Of a DNA stretch of 50,646 bases, positions 32,491 to 42,867 are shown piece by piece. This DNA comes from Purshia tridentata. Taxonomy: Eukaryota > Streptophyta > Magnoliopsida > Rosales > Rosaceae. Each line of letters starts with the position of its first letter. Position 1 is the first letter of the stretch. The translations under genes and the position numbers were made by a program. A model generated the notes under the pieces. The model was not told the DNA's origin. It saw only the letters and a list, made by a program, of their open reading frames with translations, and did no database searches. Where the stretch lies: the NCBI GenBank assembly GCA_003254885.1, contig QANT01001223.1, forward strand, positions 1 through 50,646. Direction: 5' to 3'.

Positions 32491-33289
32491 ATCCAGGAAG
32501 TCTAAAAATCATGAATCAAAATGCTTGGTAAAGGATGAAGCTTTTAACTATTTGGTAAGGGGAGTCCTAGAAAAGCTCAATGCTTTCTTCACTCCAGATT
32601 TCACTGGCTAATTATAAGGAAACCAACACGAAAGTTTGCATAATGGATTTTATGAAGCTAGCCTGCCATTTTTCACAAAAAAGTTTAGAAGATGGATAAT
32701 GCCCCCAAAATGTTTTTAACTATATATAATCACTGAATGTGATAGGGATTGCAGAAAAAGCAGAGGACAGAAGACATGGTACGTGGGATCAATGGCGGAT
32801 CCCTGTACTTTTCTTTGTACAGGATGGGAAAATGCAACATGCTGCCTACTCCAACTTCTTTGAGGCATTTAATCGAACATGTTTAACTACTTATCCAAGT
32901 TCTTTGAGTCATTTTATCGAGCTCCTTACTCTCACTTCTTTATTGATTTTTAATATTTGATTAGAAGCATATTTACATTTAAAACAACTTTATTAAAGTG
33001 AAGATGATTATGCTATATTACCAACAAAAAGACAAAAGATGATTATGCTAAAACACTTATAAAATATGTATTTTATAATTTATATACTGTAGTCATATAT
33101 ATGTGAGTGCTTCTCTCATGCGGATCTCTCATGATGAATAAGTGCAGAACAAAAGATGAGGAGGGGGGCTCAACGATATGTGCAACAGGGGCCCACTGAT
33201 CTGTATGAGAGAGTTCTCTTTCTTTTTGTAAACTCTCTCCCGCAAGAGAGAAAAATTCATATATATGTATCCATGTATTTTAAAGTTCA

Positions 33290-33420
33290 ATACATCAAGT
33301 CTTGGTCCACAATTGACTGGTGGATATGTCTCTATGGTCGGCAGTGGCTGTGTGGACTTATGTGGTCCAAAATTGACCGGTGGACTTGAGCTTGCTGAAG
33401 AAGTAAGGTAAACCAAATTG
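33290..33420 (-). repeat. Orphan third copy of the upstream block
   Basis: Contains GGTGGATATGTCTCTATGGTCGGCAGTGGCTGTGTGG, split here by substitutions from the other copies, plus an internal doubling (GGTCCACAATTGACTGGTGG and GGTCCAAAATTGACCGGTGG). It sits between copies 1 and 2 with no gene attached. Confidence 0.65.
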
Positions 33421-33747
33421 CTGAAGGAGTTTGAAATACATGGAAAACTTTCTAGAAGAAAACAAAACATGAAATGCACAGTGAGAATTCACGGGATAAA
33501 AAACTCTCTAGCACATACAGATTTTGTGACTTTGTAATTCCACATTATTTTTTCAGGAAACCACGAACAGTACACTTTTAAACATGTAGGACAACAATTT
33601 AGCAATCTGAAATAATCTATTTCCTAGAGACCAACTTGATTTGTACAATAAAAATGAAATTTATACAGAGAAACACAGAGTGATACAATCTAAGAAAGCG
33701 TTATTATACAGATTGTACAATGTTTGAACTGATGTTCCATTCATGAT

Positions 33748-35316
33748 TCATTTCACTTCATCTTTAGCTGATGTTCCGTTACATTTCACTTCATCTTTAA
33801 CAGGCTGATCTTTCTCCTTCTCTTCTTCCTCCGCCTTCAGTTTTGCTTCTTTCTCAGCTTTCACTCTTGCCTCCTCTTTCGCAGTCTCAAGAGCTTCAGT
33901 CAACTTCTTCAAACAACTGTCAGCATCCTCCATAATAGACTTGGGCATCAAATTCTCTGCAACATCAGCAGGAGTCATATTAGTCTCCCCTAACAAACCT
34001 TCAATGGCTCCATACAATTCATGCGAATCTAAATCCAAATAGTTCTTGGCAAGCACTTTGAATGCTTCATAACAACAGTAAGACAGTTCAATATGCTTGT
34101 CCATCCTTCCTCTTCTTATGAGAGCAGGATCAAGTTTTTCCACGTAATTAGTGGTAAACACAATCAGCCTTTCTGATCCACAAGCTGACCAAATACCATC
34201 AATGAAGTTCAATAGCCCAGACAGAGTAACCTTGCTCGTACTGCTTTCTTCTTCTTTAGCCATTTTACGAATTGGGTCCTCTTTTTCTCCGTCTTCCTCA
34301 TCCTTCTCCTTTTTCTTCTTTCGTTGACCCGTAAGATCAAGCGAGCAATCAATGTCCTCGATCACAATAATAGACTTACTAGAAGTCTCAATCAATAGCT
34401 TCCTCAGCTCAGTGTTATCCTTAATCGCGGTCAGTTCAAGATCATAGACATCATAGTTCATGAGGTTGGACATGGCAGCAATCATGGTTGACTTACCAGT
34501 GCCGGGTGGCCCATAAAGAAGATAACCACGCTTCCAAGCTTTCCCAATTTTGGCATAGTACTCTTTTCCAGCGCTGAACTTAATGAGGTCATTGACAATT
34601 TCCTCTTTCCTTTTTGGGTCCATGGCTAAGGTTTCAAATGTTGCAGGGTGCTCAAACACTACATGGCTCCACTTTGTCCCTCTGAATGAATACCAATTCT
34701 GTGTGGGATTGTTGATGTGGAGCTTTCGCTGTCTGTTCTTCACTGCTATTGCCTTCCCTTCTTCTATCACATGATCAAGATAAGACCCTGTGATAACATC
34801 TCGATAGCGTTTGTGGAAGGTCAGCTTGTAATGCTTCCTCTCATCATACTGAGGATAAAAAGAAAATGAATTCTCTTTAGGCGTATGTTTCACTGAAGTC
34901 CACCAAAGTTGAATGCCTTGAAATTCATCAGTGACCTCTTGATTATCATCCATGCCAAGGACTAGAGACTTGCTGCCCTTGACATCGTGAGCTTTTAGCC
35001 GGTTGGCTTCTGTAGAGGACTTGGTGCTCAGGTAGCTTTGGATTGCAACATAGACTTCACTGCGCTTGCGAAACTCAGTGCCGAACTCATCAAAGGAAAT
35101 TTGGATGTAAGGGTACACAAAGCTCGCTAATTTTTGGGTGTATCTTCGGGTGTATTTTTCAATAAGGGTTCGGAGATGGTAAGGAAAATATTGCCGATAC
35201 ATAGCATGCACAAACATCACAGAGGCAATCACTGAACCCAGTTGAGCCCACATTTCTACCCCCATCATCATCTTCATCATTTCTGGATCTTCTTGTGGTA
35301 TAGATTTCTTCTTCAT
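33748..35316 (-). CDS. AAA-ATPase, AATP1/ASD type, copy 2
   Basis: Intronless, 522 residues; same family and role as copy 1 but much closer to copy 3. The N-terminus has an extra leader MKKKSIPQEDPEMMKMMMG before the membrane helix (QLGSVIASVMFVHAM). The ATPase core is intact: GPPGTGKST, IIVIEDIDCSLDLTGQ, FTTNYVEKLDPALIRRGRMD. A charged insert after Walker B (KKKKEKDEEDGEKED) and a long Lys/Glu-rich C-terminal tail ending VKCNGTSAKDEVK are shared in kind with copy 3. It also has an insert NNPTQNWYSFRGTKWSH before the conserved HVVFEHPATF. TATATAAT at 35337-35344 is the likely TATA box. The in-frame ATG near MMKMMMG is an alternative start that would give a protein like copy 3. Confidence 0.93.
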   Translation of the reverse strand: MKKKSIPQEDPEMMKMMMGVEMWAQLGSVIASVMFVHAMYRQYFPYHLRTLIEKYTRRYTQKLASFVYPYIQISFDEFGTEFRKRSEVYVAIQSYLSTKSSTEANRLKAHDVKGSKSLVLGMDDNQEVTDEFQGIQLWWTSVKHTPKENSFSFYPQYDERKHYKLTFHKRYRDVITGSYLDHVIEEGKAIAVKNRQRKLHINNPTQNWYSFRGTKWSHVVFEHPATFETLAMDPKRKEEIVNDLIKFSAGKEYYAKIGKAWKRGYLLYGPPGTGKSTMIAAMSNLMNYDVYDLELTAIKDNTELRKLLIETSSKSIIVIEDIDCSLDLTGQRKKKKEKDEEDGEKEDPIRKMAKEEESSTSKVTLSGLLNFIDGIWSACGSERLIVFTTNYVEKLDPALIRRGRMDKHIELSYCCYEAFKVLAKNYLDLDSHELYGAIEGLLGETNMTPADVAENLMPKSIMEDADSCLKKLTEALETAKEEARVKAEKEAKLKAEEEEKEKDQPVKDEVKCNGTSAKDEVK

Positions 35317-36620
35317 ACAATTAAAGAGATGGTTCTATTATATAGGGCAGAGAAGAAACACTTTTCTTGGTAATCATGTTTTCATCATTAATTACAAGGA
35401 AACCAACAGGAAAGTTCGCTTATTGGATGTTATGAAGCCGCCTATTTTGACAAACATTATGAACCATTAGTCATTGTCATGACCAAAATTATATATTTTT
35501 CGACCCAAGATGATGTAATACCGCTGATGTCATAGAGAGTGAACATGGAAAGAATCGCATTTGTTACATGTGAGACACTGAGACAAACAGATCCGATCTT
35601 TCTCCTTAGCGAAGGCTTGTACATATTAATATAGTTTAAAATTGGAAACATGGTGGGGGTGAATTGGTATTGATTATTCTATGGTGAATACAGTGAGCAT
35701 TATTAGCCCAGAATTGAGGGGTGGATTTGTCTCTATGCTCCATGGTCGGCAGAGGCTGTCTGGACTTGCTGTCTTTCTTGCTAAGTGGGTTAAGTAAACC
35801 AAATGGAAATTCTTAGGACCATGACATCATCATGATCCAACTCAACATCATACACTTTCTATCTACCTTTCTTTCAGCTTGAATTATAGTCATTGGAAAA
35901 GAAAATACCTCTTTGTAATTGGAAAACAAGGCTTTCAAGTTCTTTTCTTTTGCTGGGAATGACAGAGCTCTTCCTCTGTGGAGGAGTGATATATCTTTTC
36001 CATGACACGCACTTCAAGCAGAAGTTCTACAACTTTGAGAACATGGGATCAGACATCAGTGACCGATCCATGTGTTTTTCTTCGTAGAGGGTGAGAGTTA
36101 CAACAAGCTGCCACTCCAACTTCTTTCGGTCATGTCATCGAACACCTTAATTACAATAAGCTGCCTACCCATCTTCTTTGAGTCATTTTATCGGACATCT
36201 TATTCTCACATTAAGTTAAATTTACCATATAATTCTTAATTTTAGATCTATTATCTATATCCTAATCTTGAGAGAATTATATTTGTTAATCGAGAATTTG
36301 AAAGATACGAAATAACACGTGCCTCTGCTTCTATATCATAAAACTTCGAAACACTTGTAAAACATCTTTATTCATGCAAATGATTAGGATAAAAACACAT
36401 TAAATAAGGGATGCATTTTTATTGAATTGATATGAGTCTGAAATGAATACAATGCATCGGAAAGCCAATTAGGCAACAAATCCATCCATAAACTTGCACC
36501 AACATGCTTAAGAGGGCAGTGGTTTACTAGTGACATCTTCATATATGACGCCTTTTCTCAACCTTCAAGGCTTCAAGGGGTGACACGAATTTCTTGAACT
36601 TCTTTCAACTGATGTTCATT
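35317..36620. other. Spacer between AAA-ATPase copies 2 and 3
   Basis: Contains the copy 2 promoter, the block 35690-35910 repeated from upstream of copy 1, and the block 36040-36230 matching 32779-32960 (CTCCAACTTCTTT, TTCTTTGAGTCATTTTATCG). No gene seen. Confidence 0.75.
35690..35910 (-). repeat. Duplicated upstream block, copy 2
   Basis: Counterpart of 32260-32490, located about 370-600 bases upstream of the AAA-ATPase copy 2 start. Similarity resumes at 36040-36230, so the duplicated unit included well over 500 bases of upstream DNA. Confidence 0.8.
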
Positions 36621-38099
36621 TCAGTTCACATCTTTAGCTGATGTTCCGTTACATTTCACTTCATCTTTGTCCTTCTCTTCTTTCTCTGCCTTCGATTTTG
36701 CTTCTTCCTCTGCTTTGATTCTTGCCTCCTCCTTTGCAGCCTCAAGAGCTTCAATCAACTTCTTCAGACAAGTGTCAGCATCCTCCATAATAGACTTAGG
36801 CATCAAATTCTCTGCAACATCAGCAGGAGTCATATTGGTCTCCCCCAACAAACGTTCAATGGTTCCATACAAGTCATGCGAGTCTAAATCCAAATAGTTC
36901 TTGGCAAGAACTTTGAATGCTTCATAACAACAGTAAGAAAGTTCAATATGCTTGTCCATCCTTCCTCTTCTTATGAGAGCAGGATCAAGTTTGTCCACAT
37001 AATTAGTGGTAAACACAATCAGCCTTTCTCCTCCACAAGCTGACCAAATCCCATCAATGAAATTCAACAGCCCAGACAGTGTGACCTTGCTCGCACTGCT
37101 CTGATCTTCTCCTTCAGCCATTTTACGAATTGGGTCCTTCTCCTCACCATCTTCTGCATCCTTCTCTTTCTTCTTCTTTCGTTGACCCGTGAGATCCAGC
37201 GAGCAATCAATGTCCTCAATCACGATAATAGACTTACCAGTAATGTCAATCAAAAGCTTCCTCAGCTCGGTGTTGTCCTTGACCGCGGTCAATTCAAGAT
37301 CATAGACATCATAATTCATGAAGTTGGACATGGCAGCAATCATGGTGGACTTACCAGTCCCCGGCGGCCCATAAAGAAGATACCCACGTTTCCAAGCCTT
37401 GCCAATTTTGGCATAGTACTCTTTCCCCTTGCTGAACTTAACAAGGTCGTTGACTATCTCCTCTTTCTTTTTGGGGTCCATGGCTATGGATTCAAATGTT
37501 GCTGGGTGCTCAAACACCACATGGCTCCACTTAGTCCCTTTGCCTGTGTTGTTGATGTAAAGCTTCCGCTGTCTATTGGTCACTGCTATTGTCCTCCCTT
37601 CTTGCCTCACGAAGTCAAGATAAGACCCCAAGATGATATCCCTATGTCGTCTGTGGAAGGTCAACTTGTAATGCTTCTTCTCATCATTCTCAGGAAAAAA
37701 AGAAAAAGAGGATTTTTTAGATTCTCGTTTCATCGAAGCCCACCAAACTTTAATACCCTGAAATTCGTCTGTAACTTCTTCATTGTCGTCCAGGCCAAGG
37801 ACCAAAGACTTGCTGTCCTTGACATCATGAGCTTTGAGTCGCTTTGCTCGGGTAGAGGAATTGGTGCTGAGGTAGCTCTGGATGGCACAGAAGACATCAC
37901 TGCGCTTGTGAAACTCGTTGGCGTACTCGTCAAATGTTATCTGGATGTACGGGTAGACAAAGCCAACCAATTTCTGGGTGTATCTTTCAAAATGGCCTCG
38001 GAGATGATAGGGAAAATATTGTTGAACAATAGCATATACAAACATCAAGCTAGCAATCACTGAGCCCAGTTGAGCAAACAATTCACCCATCATCTTCAT
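36621..38099 (-). CDS. AAA-ATPase, AATP1/ASD type, copy 3
   Basis: Intronless, 492 residues. It is closely related to copy 2 across the whole length (for example GSVIASLMFVYAI, SLVLGLDDNEEVTDEFQGIKVWW, GKEYYAKIGKAWKRGYLLYG), so these two arose from the later duplication. The core motifs are intact: GPPGTGKST, IIVIEDIDC, FTTNYVDKLDPALIRRGRMD. The C-terminal tail is Lys/Glu-rich and ends DEVKCNGTSAKDVN. TATATAAT (minus strand, 38143-38150) is a TATA box about 45 bases before the ATG. It lacks the upstream block shared by copies 1 and 2 within the 2 kb inspected. Confidence 0.93.
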   Translation of the reverse strand: MKMMGELFAQLGSVIASLMFVYAIVQQYFPYHLRGHFERYTQKLVGFVYPYIQITFDEYANEFHKRSDVFCAIQSYLSTNSSTRAKRLKAHDVKDSKSLVLGLDDNEEVTDEFQGIKVWWASMKRESKKSSFSFFPENDEKKHYKLTFHRRHRDIILGSYLDFVRQEGRTIAVTNRQRKLYINNTGKGTKWSHVVFEHPATFESIAMDPKKKEEIVNDLVKFSKGKEYYAKIGKAWKRGYLLYGPPGTGKSTMIAAMSNFMNYDVYDLELTAVKDNTELRKLLIDITGKSIIVIEDIDCSLDLTGQRKKKKEKDAEDGEEKDPIRKMAEGEDQSSASKVTLSGLLNFIDGIWSACGGERLIVFTTNYVDKLDPALIRRGRMDKHIELSYCCYEAFKVLAKNYLDLDSHDLYGTIERLLGETNMTPADVAENLMPKSIMEDADTCLKKLIEALEAAKEEARIKAEEEAKSKAEKEEKDKDEVKCNGTSAKDVN

Positions 38100-40554
38100 C
38101 TACCTCGTCTGCACTGCACTGCACTGTCTCTCGCAATTGTTTATTATATAAAGAAGAGATGAGAGGCTACTTTTTCTTGCTAATCAAGATATAGTAATAC
38201 ACCAATAAGTTTCCCTGCAGTTTCTATGACAAATGTGAACGCGACCTTAAAATTCCCAACTACCATATGATGTCTTTACCGACTTTACTATTCTATTTCG
38301 ATCGCATTTTTCACAACCTACCACGTTTGACCATCCTCAAGATTACAAATAAAGCTCAAGGTTGTCGGCTGTTAAAGCCAATTGGGCTTTAGCAACGGGT
38401 TCTAAATGTAAAATATCTTCCCCTAGTGTTCAGACTCATTGCTTTGTAGTCTGTTTGGATCCATTGATTGAAATATTATCCGGTAAAAATCGATGGACCT
38501 GAATCCCTGCTCCAATCTCAGCCGAACACAATTTCCCTCTATAATTAAAGCTGAGATTTATATTATAACACAAATTATTTATCTCACACAACAGTGAGTG
38601 TATCTAATAATATCTTTTACACGCTAAATCCAAATTTTGTCTAAAATATGATTATGTGGTCATAATTGCTATATCTTTTCAAGTCCTTACGATTTCACTT
38701 TGGGGGAAATTTTCACCAGGTTGTATAATTTTACAAACTCATAATTTGATCAAAAACGAACTCCTATAAAAAAACAAATTCATAATTTAATCAAAAACGA
38801 ACTTCAAATCATTTGCCATTTTTAAGGCCATTATTATTTGCTTGCTTTCAACGGGGCATAACAAATCATAGTAGGCTCAAAGACATTCATTTTGAATTGT
38901 TAACAAACACTAATAACAGTATTTCACACAAATAAGAAAAACAATGAAGAAATGTATGTCTCATGGCCAAACCCAAATGGTAAAGGCAGCAACGCCGCTC
39001 CACAAGATGATGGAATATGAGACCGTCCCACCACGGAGGAGCTCCCACGAATGGGAAGACCTTCAACGTTTCAGGACTTTCTTTGTGACGTTTACTTGGG
39101 AATCTACAAACATTTACACAGTTTGCCCCATTTTTAAAGCTTGAGATTTTCAGAGCGAAAATCTCACGTCACATTTCGATCAATAAATGCACACCAGGAT
39201 AACATGAACAACAAAAATACAAAAACAATTTTAATGAATGCAATAAAATTTTTTCTGCTCAGATAATAAGGTTTTCTTTCTCATTGATTTTAAAAATCTC
39301 TGAAGTCTGACATGTGAATTTTATCCATAATTCATCACAGCAGAAGAATCATTAAAAAAACAGAAAATAAATAATTAAACGAAAAATTAAAACTAAATGG
39401 TAGCTTGAGATAGAGAACATTTGTAATAGCTCTCATAATCTCTCTCGAGATTTGTCCGCTCATGTTCTAAATCGGAATAGCGTATATTGCCTATTGCAGG
39501 CTCATAATCACAGAGCAATTTAAAAACCAAACAAGTAAGAGAGAACAGAAAAATATAATTAAGGTAGATCAGAGTTGGTTAAGGGTTGTCGGTCACGATT
39601 AAATCAGAAACACGGACCAATAGATTACTCATCATATCAACTAAAAAGTGATTTCGGAAAATACTTGTTTCATGGTGAGATTTTTGAGAAAACAAATAAA
39701 AAAACCTATAATCGATGAAGATGAAGAATCGAAGCAAATCATCAGAGACTTAAATACTAAGAATCATGGAAATTGGAGCTTATCCATCATATTGTTGCAG
39801 TATTTTCTCATCAAATGATTTGAAATTAGCTTCTCAAAACAAGAAAACCAGAGCAAGACTAACCTACATAAACACACATAAGGGGAAAACGAGAGACTGA
39901 GATGATACGAGTTGATATTGCAGTGAAACCCTAGATCTAGAGAGACAGACGATAATTTGGGGCTCCACAAACTCTTATTTATAGGTCTAACGCTGAGGAA
40001 TAGAAACCCTAATGGCCTAATGAGAAGGTTCTCGATGTTGATATGGCCGAGGGCTGACATGGGCCTCATAATTTTTAAAGATATAAACCCTAGAAAACCC
40101 GGCTCTGTTGAATGGACCAGAAGTAGACCTAAAATAACAATTTTTGGGCCTAATTTATGTTTTTTTTCTGAACTTTTGGGCCTGGTTCTTCCCCCAAATA
40201 TTTGTAGATTTTTTTGGTAAAAAATTGGGAGAAACTGAGCATTAAATGAAAATAAACATAACGTATAAAGCAATTAAAGCTCCAACAAACTTGGATCAGT
40301 ATTGAATATTGAGTTTGATCATTACCATATTGTATACACTAGCCTTCCTTTAATATTTTTTTTTCCCCATAGATTATTGCTGTAATTGAAATCTGAAGCT
40401 AGATTATGATAAATAATAGTGCTAAATAAACCCATCTTAAATATCCCAACTGAATGGTAACATGTACGAAGCTTTAGTATAAAGTTGCGATAAGAGTTTG
40501 TGACAAGCTTTAGTACTCTGAGCAGTGACCACAAACAAAACAAGGCATACCAGT
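38100..40554. other. Spacer between the AAA-ATPase array and the thaumatin-like gene
   Basis: Mostly AT-rich, without a recognised protein gene. At 39390-40010 the minus strand has a transcript-like layout, described separately. A 66-codon plus-strand frame at 38944 is unrecognised. Confidence 0.6.
39393..40010 (-). other. Possible small transcription unit or gene fragment
   Basis: On the minus strand a CCTATAAATAAG box (about 39977-39988) is followed by leader-like DNA (CTCTCTAGATCTAGGGTTTC). Some 500 bases later comes a frame that ends LEHERTNLERDYESYYK...ATI-stop (39393 to about 39520) and reads like real protein. No family was recognised and no full exon chain could be built. It may be a lncRNA, a gene fragment or transposon-captured DNA. 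Confidence 0.25.
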
Positions 40555-41432
40555 CTATATAGAGTTATATGCAGCACCCCATCCTGAAGGACAAAAGGTA
40601 ATCACATATTCATTTGACTTGCAGCTCACTAATGGAGAGGGTGAATCATAAGCATAACTATAATAAGAACGACAAGCATCCTTGAATATCTTTGAGTACG
40701 GGCTTGGCTTGCATTTTCCTGGGCTTCCATACTCATTCCTGCAACAAAATGAGTCTTTATCAAAGGCCAAGCAGGCACTTTTGCAGGCCACCACTTCCCC
40801 AGCTCTGTTTAAGACCTTTAGCTCATCTGGGCACCGACTTTTCAAATCTTTCAAGCACCCTCCAATAGCACAATTAGATGCTGTGGGCCTTGTCCAAACT
40901 GAAACTGGAAGATTGTACCCATCAACCAAGCTTACATCATAAAAATCTGGTTTGCCTTTGTCACCCTGAAGTGAAACTTCCACTAATGTCACTGGTGGAG
41001 TGCCTATTAGTCCATTGCATGCTAATCGTCCATCACAGTCTCCTGTTTCACAGACAGGGTTCCAGTTTGAGGCAAAGTTGCATCCTGTTCGGGCCCAAAT
41101 CCGACCACTCCATGACCAAGGGGCGGAAACGCGTTGAGTCTGGCCGGCGGGGAGGTAGAAGCCGCCATCAGCTATGACTGGCTGTCCAGTGTTGGGAGCA
41201 GTTGCAGGCCATATGGGGAAGGAGCACTTGTTATGTATGTAAAATGTAACTGTATGTGCCACTCCATGTCCTGCAATCAAGTTCAGGAACACCTTTGATA
41301 TTAAAAAACATGAATCTAGCTACTTTAATAACGTCGCAAACAAAACTATGAAAAAACAAAAACAAAAATCCCTATGAAATTACCAAATAACATGAAATTC
41401 CATATTAGGAACAGATAGACAGCATGCTTCAT
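40555..41432 (-). CDS. Thaumatin-like protein (PR-5 family), 2 exons
   Basis: A secreted (apoplastic) PR-5-type protein; family members bind or hydrolyse beta-glucans and many are antifungal. Exon 1 is 41384-41432 and exon 2 is 40555-41270, joined in codon phase 1, giving 254 residues. Exon 1 encodes most of the signal peptide (MKHAVYLFLIWNFMLF), and cleavage is likely after GVA. The mature part has 16 cysteines in the pattern of large thaumatins, hence 8 disulfides. The acidic-cleft residues are present: R in GRIWARTGC, E in LVEVSL, and the Asp residues of DFYDVSLVDGYN. The C-terminus is short, with no vacuolar or GPI tail. TATAAATG at 41475-41482 fits a TATA box. Position suggests the At5g40020 equivalent. 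Confidence 0.92.
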
Positions 41433-42584
41433 GGTTTTGGATGCAGTCAGGTGAAATACAAGGTTTATATGTTACATTTATAGTTGAAGGTTAAATGGTG
41501 AATCTTCTTGGATTGTACTTCAGGGTTTGATGTGTACAATCTTTGGAGACAAGTTAGGAACATGGTTATGTTGGTCTTTAAGCATTACCATACCTTAAAA
41601 CATAACCAACAAACTTAAAAATTGAAATGTCATTTTATTGATTTGGAAATTGACATCTGTTAGCAATCATAAGAATCAGCACAATGTAAATCACAAATAA
41701 GAGGCCACATGTAAAACATCAGATGGGCAGTAACTATCAGCAAGTTTGTAGCACTGAGTTCTCAGTTTTAGGGTCACCCTTTTCTAGAAAGCAGAAAAGC
41801 AAATGAGTCAATGATGATGAAAAAACTTATTTTCTTTTTCCATGGTTGAGAATCTGAGATAACACAAACTTTCACATAATCATCAGTGCAATTAATGTGA
41901 CAATAAAAAAATTCAAACCAGGGGTCAGAGCTCATAGTTTTTGTGCATTGTTTATTCTTACCATATAATATATGCCCGTAACAAATGGTGATATTTCCTT
42001 CCCTTTTCAAAACAAATAGATTGCAGCAATTCAATGAGTAGCTTACTTTGGTCTCTGCAGTGTCTCAGGAATTCAAAAATCAAAAGTCGCCTCCTTTAGG
42101 TAAATATGCACAGAAAGAGTCAGTATTGGCCTGCTTGGGTTTTCCGTATGTGCTCTTTCTTCAACCAAATGTTGATGTTAGGGAATATCCAATGGAATCC
42201 ACAATGCACCAATTACACCTTCCAAAATTACTATGCACCAAACAATGGACATAGACTTCAAGTACATTGCACCTGTTCATACTCCATCTAAATTCACAGT
42301 AATGAGAGTTGTCAAGTTCTGCAGTTGATGCCCACCAACCCACACTTTGATTTCTTATCAGATTACACCAAACACTCAAACCAACCAGAGTAACGCCTTA
42401 ACGGTATTGGCTGAGGCTTGTATGTACTTTAAAATATGTTTGGTTATTAAGAAAATCTGAAAGGCTTTTGTCGTCCTCGTAAACAGGGATTCTCTCCCTC
42501 TTTCTCAGTTTCTCTCTCATCCTCTCTCTCTGTGTGTTTGTTTTGTCCCTAAGCTGTAACATTTTCTGGGACAGAGGGTAAGAA
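41433..42584. other. Divergent promoter region between the thaumatin-like and kinase genes
   Basis: About 1.15 kb shared by two genes that point away from each other. Short frames in both directions show no known protein. A CT-rich stretch at 42491-42536 (TCTCTCTCTGTGTG type) is typical of plant leaders and probably lies in the kinase 5' UTR. Confidence 0.6.
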
Positions 42585-42755
42585 ATGGACTCAAACCCCA
42601 ACTCAGACTACTCAGTCATTGGGTCTCTCACCCCGTTCCCACACTCACAGTCACAGTCGCATTTCAAATTTGAATACCGTTTTTATTCATCCTCTTTTGG
42701 GTCCCTATGCTCAGCTCTCTTCTTCGCGCCCGCGTCTCTCTCGCCCTCTCTTTGA
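42585..42755 (+). promoter_or_regulatory. Upstream ORF in the probable kinase leader
   Basis: ATGG at 42585 opens a 56-codon frame ([20 protein letters not shown]...) ending in TGA at 42753-42755, out of frame with the kinase. A second ATG at 42709 opens another short frame. If the transcript starts in the CT-rich stretch upstream, ribosomes would meet these before the kinase ATG at 42868, so they could lower kinase translation. The transcript start is not known. Confidence 0.4.
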
Positions 42756-42867
42756 CCACCTCGGTCACACCCCATCCCCCACCTTGACCACCAACCAACC
42801 CCCATTTTTAACCCCATCCTTTTTTCTCCGAACTTTCATCAAACACTTCCCCCGCATTCTCTCAACC

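Larger units (their letters stand above)
32107..33747. other. Spacer between AAA-ATPase copies 1 and 2, with duplicated upstream DNA
   Basis: Holds the copy 1 promoter and blocks repeated near copy 2. 32260-32490 matches 35690-35910 (GTGGATTTGTCTCTATG; CTTTCTTGCTAA; AGGACCATGACATCAT; CTTTCAGCTTGAATTATA). 32779-32960 matches 36040-36230. A third partial block at 33290-33420 is itself doubled. No separate gene is seen. Confidence 0.75.

Noticed and set aside
37182..38063. 293-codon plus-strand open frame
   Set aside because: It lies antisense within AAA-ATPase copy 3 and has no domain; it is a shadow of that gene.
42619..42867. N-terminal extension of the kinase
   Set aside because: The upstream part of the open frame has no ATG (it opens at TTG); the first in-frame ATG is 42868 with a good context.
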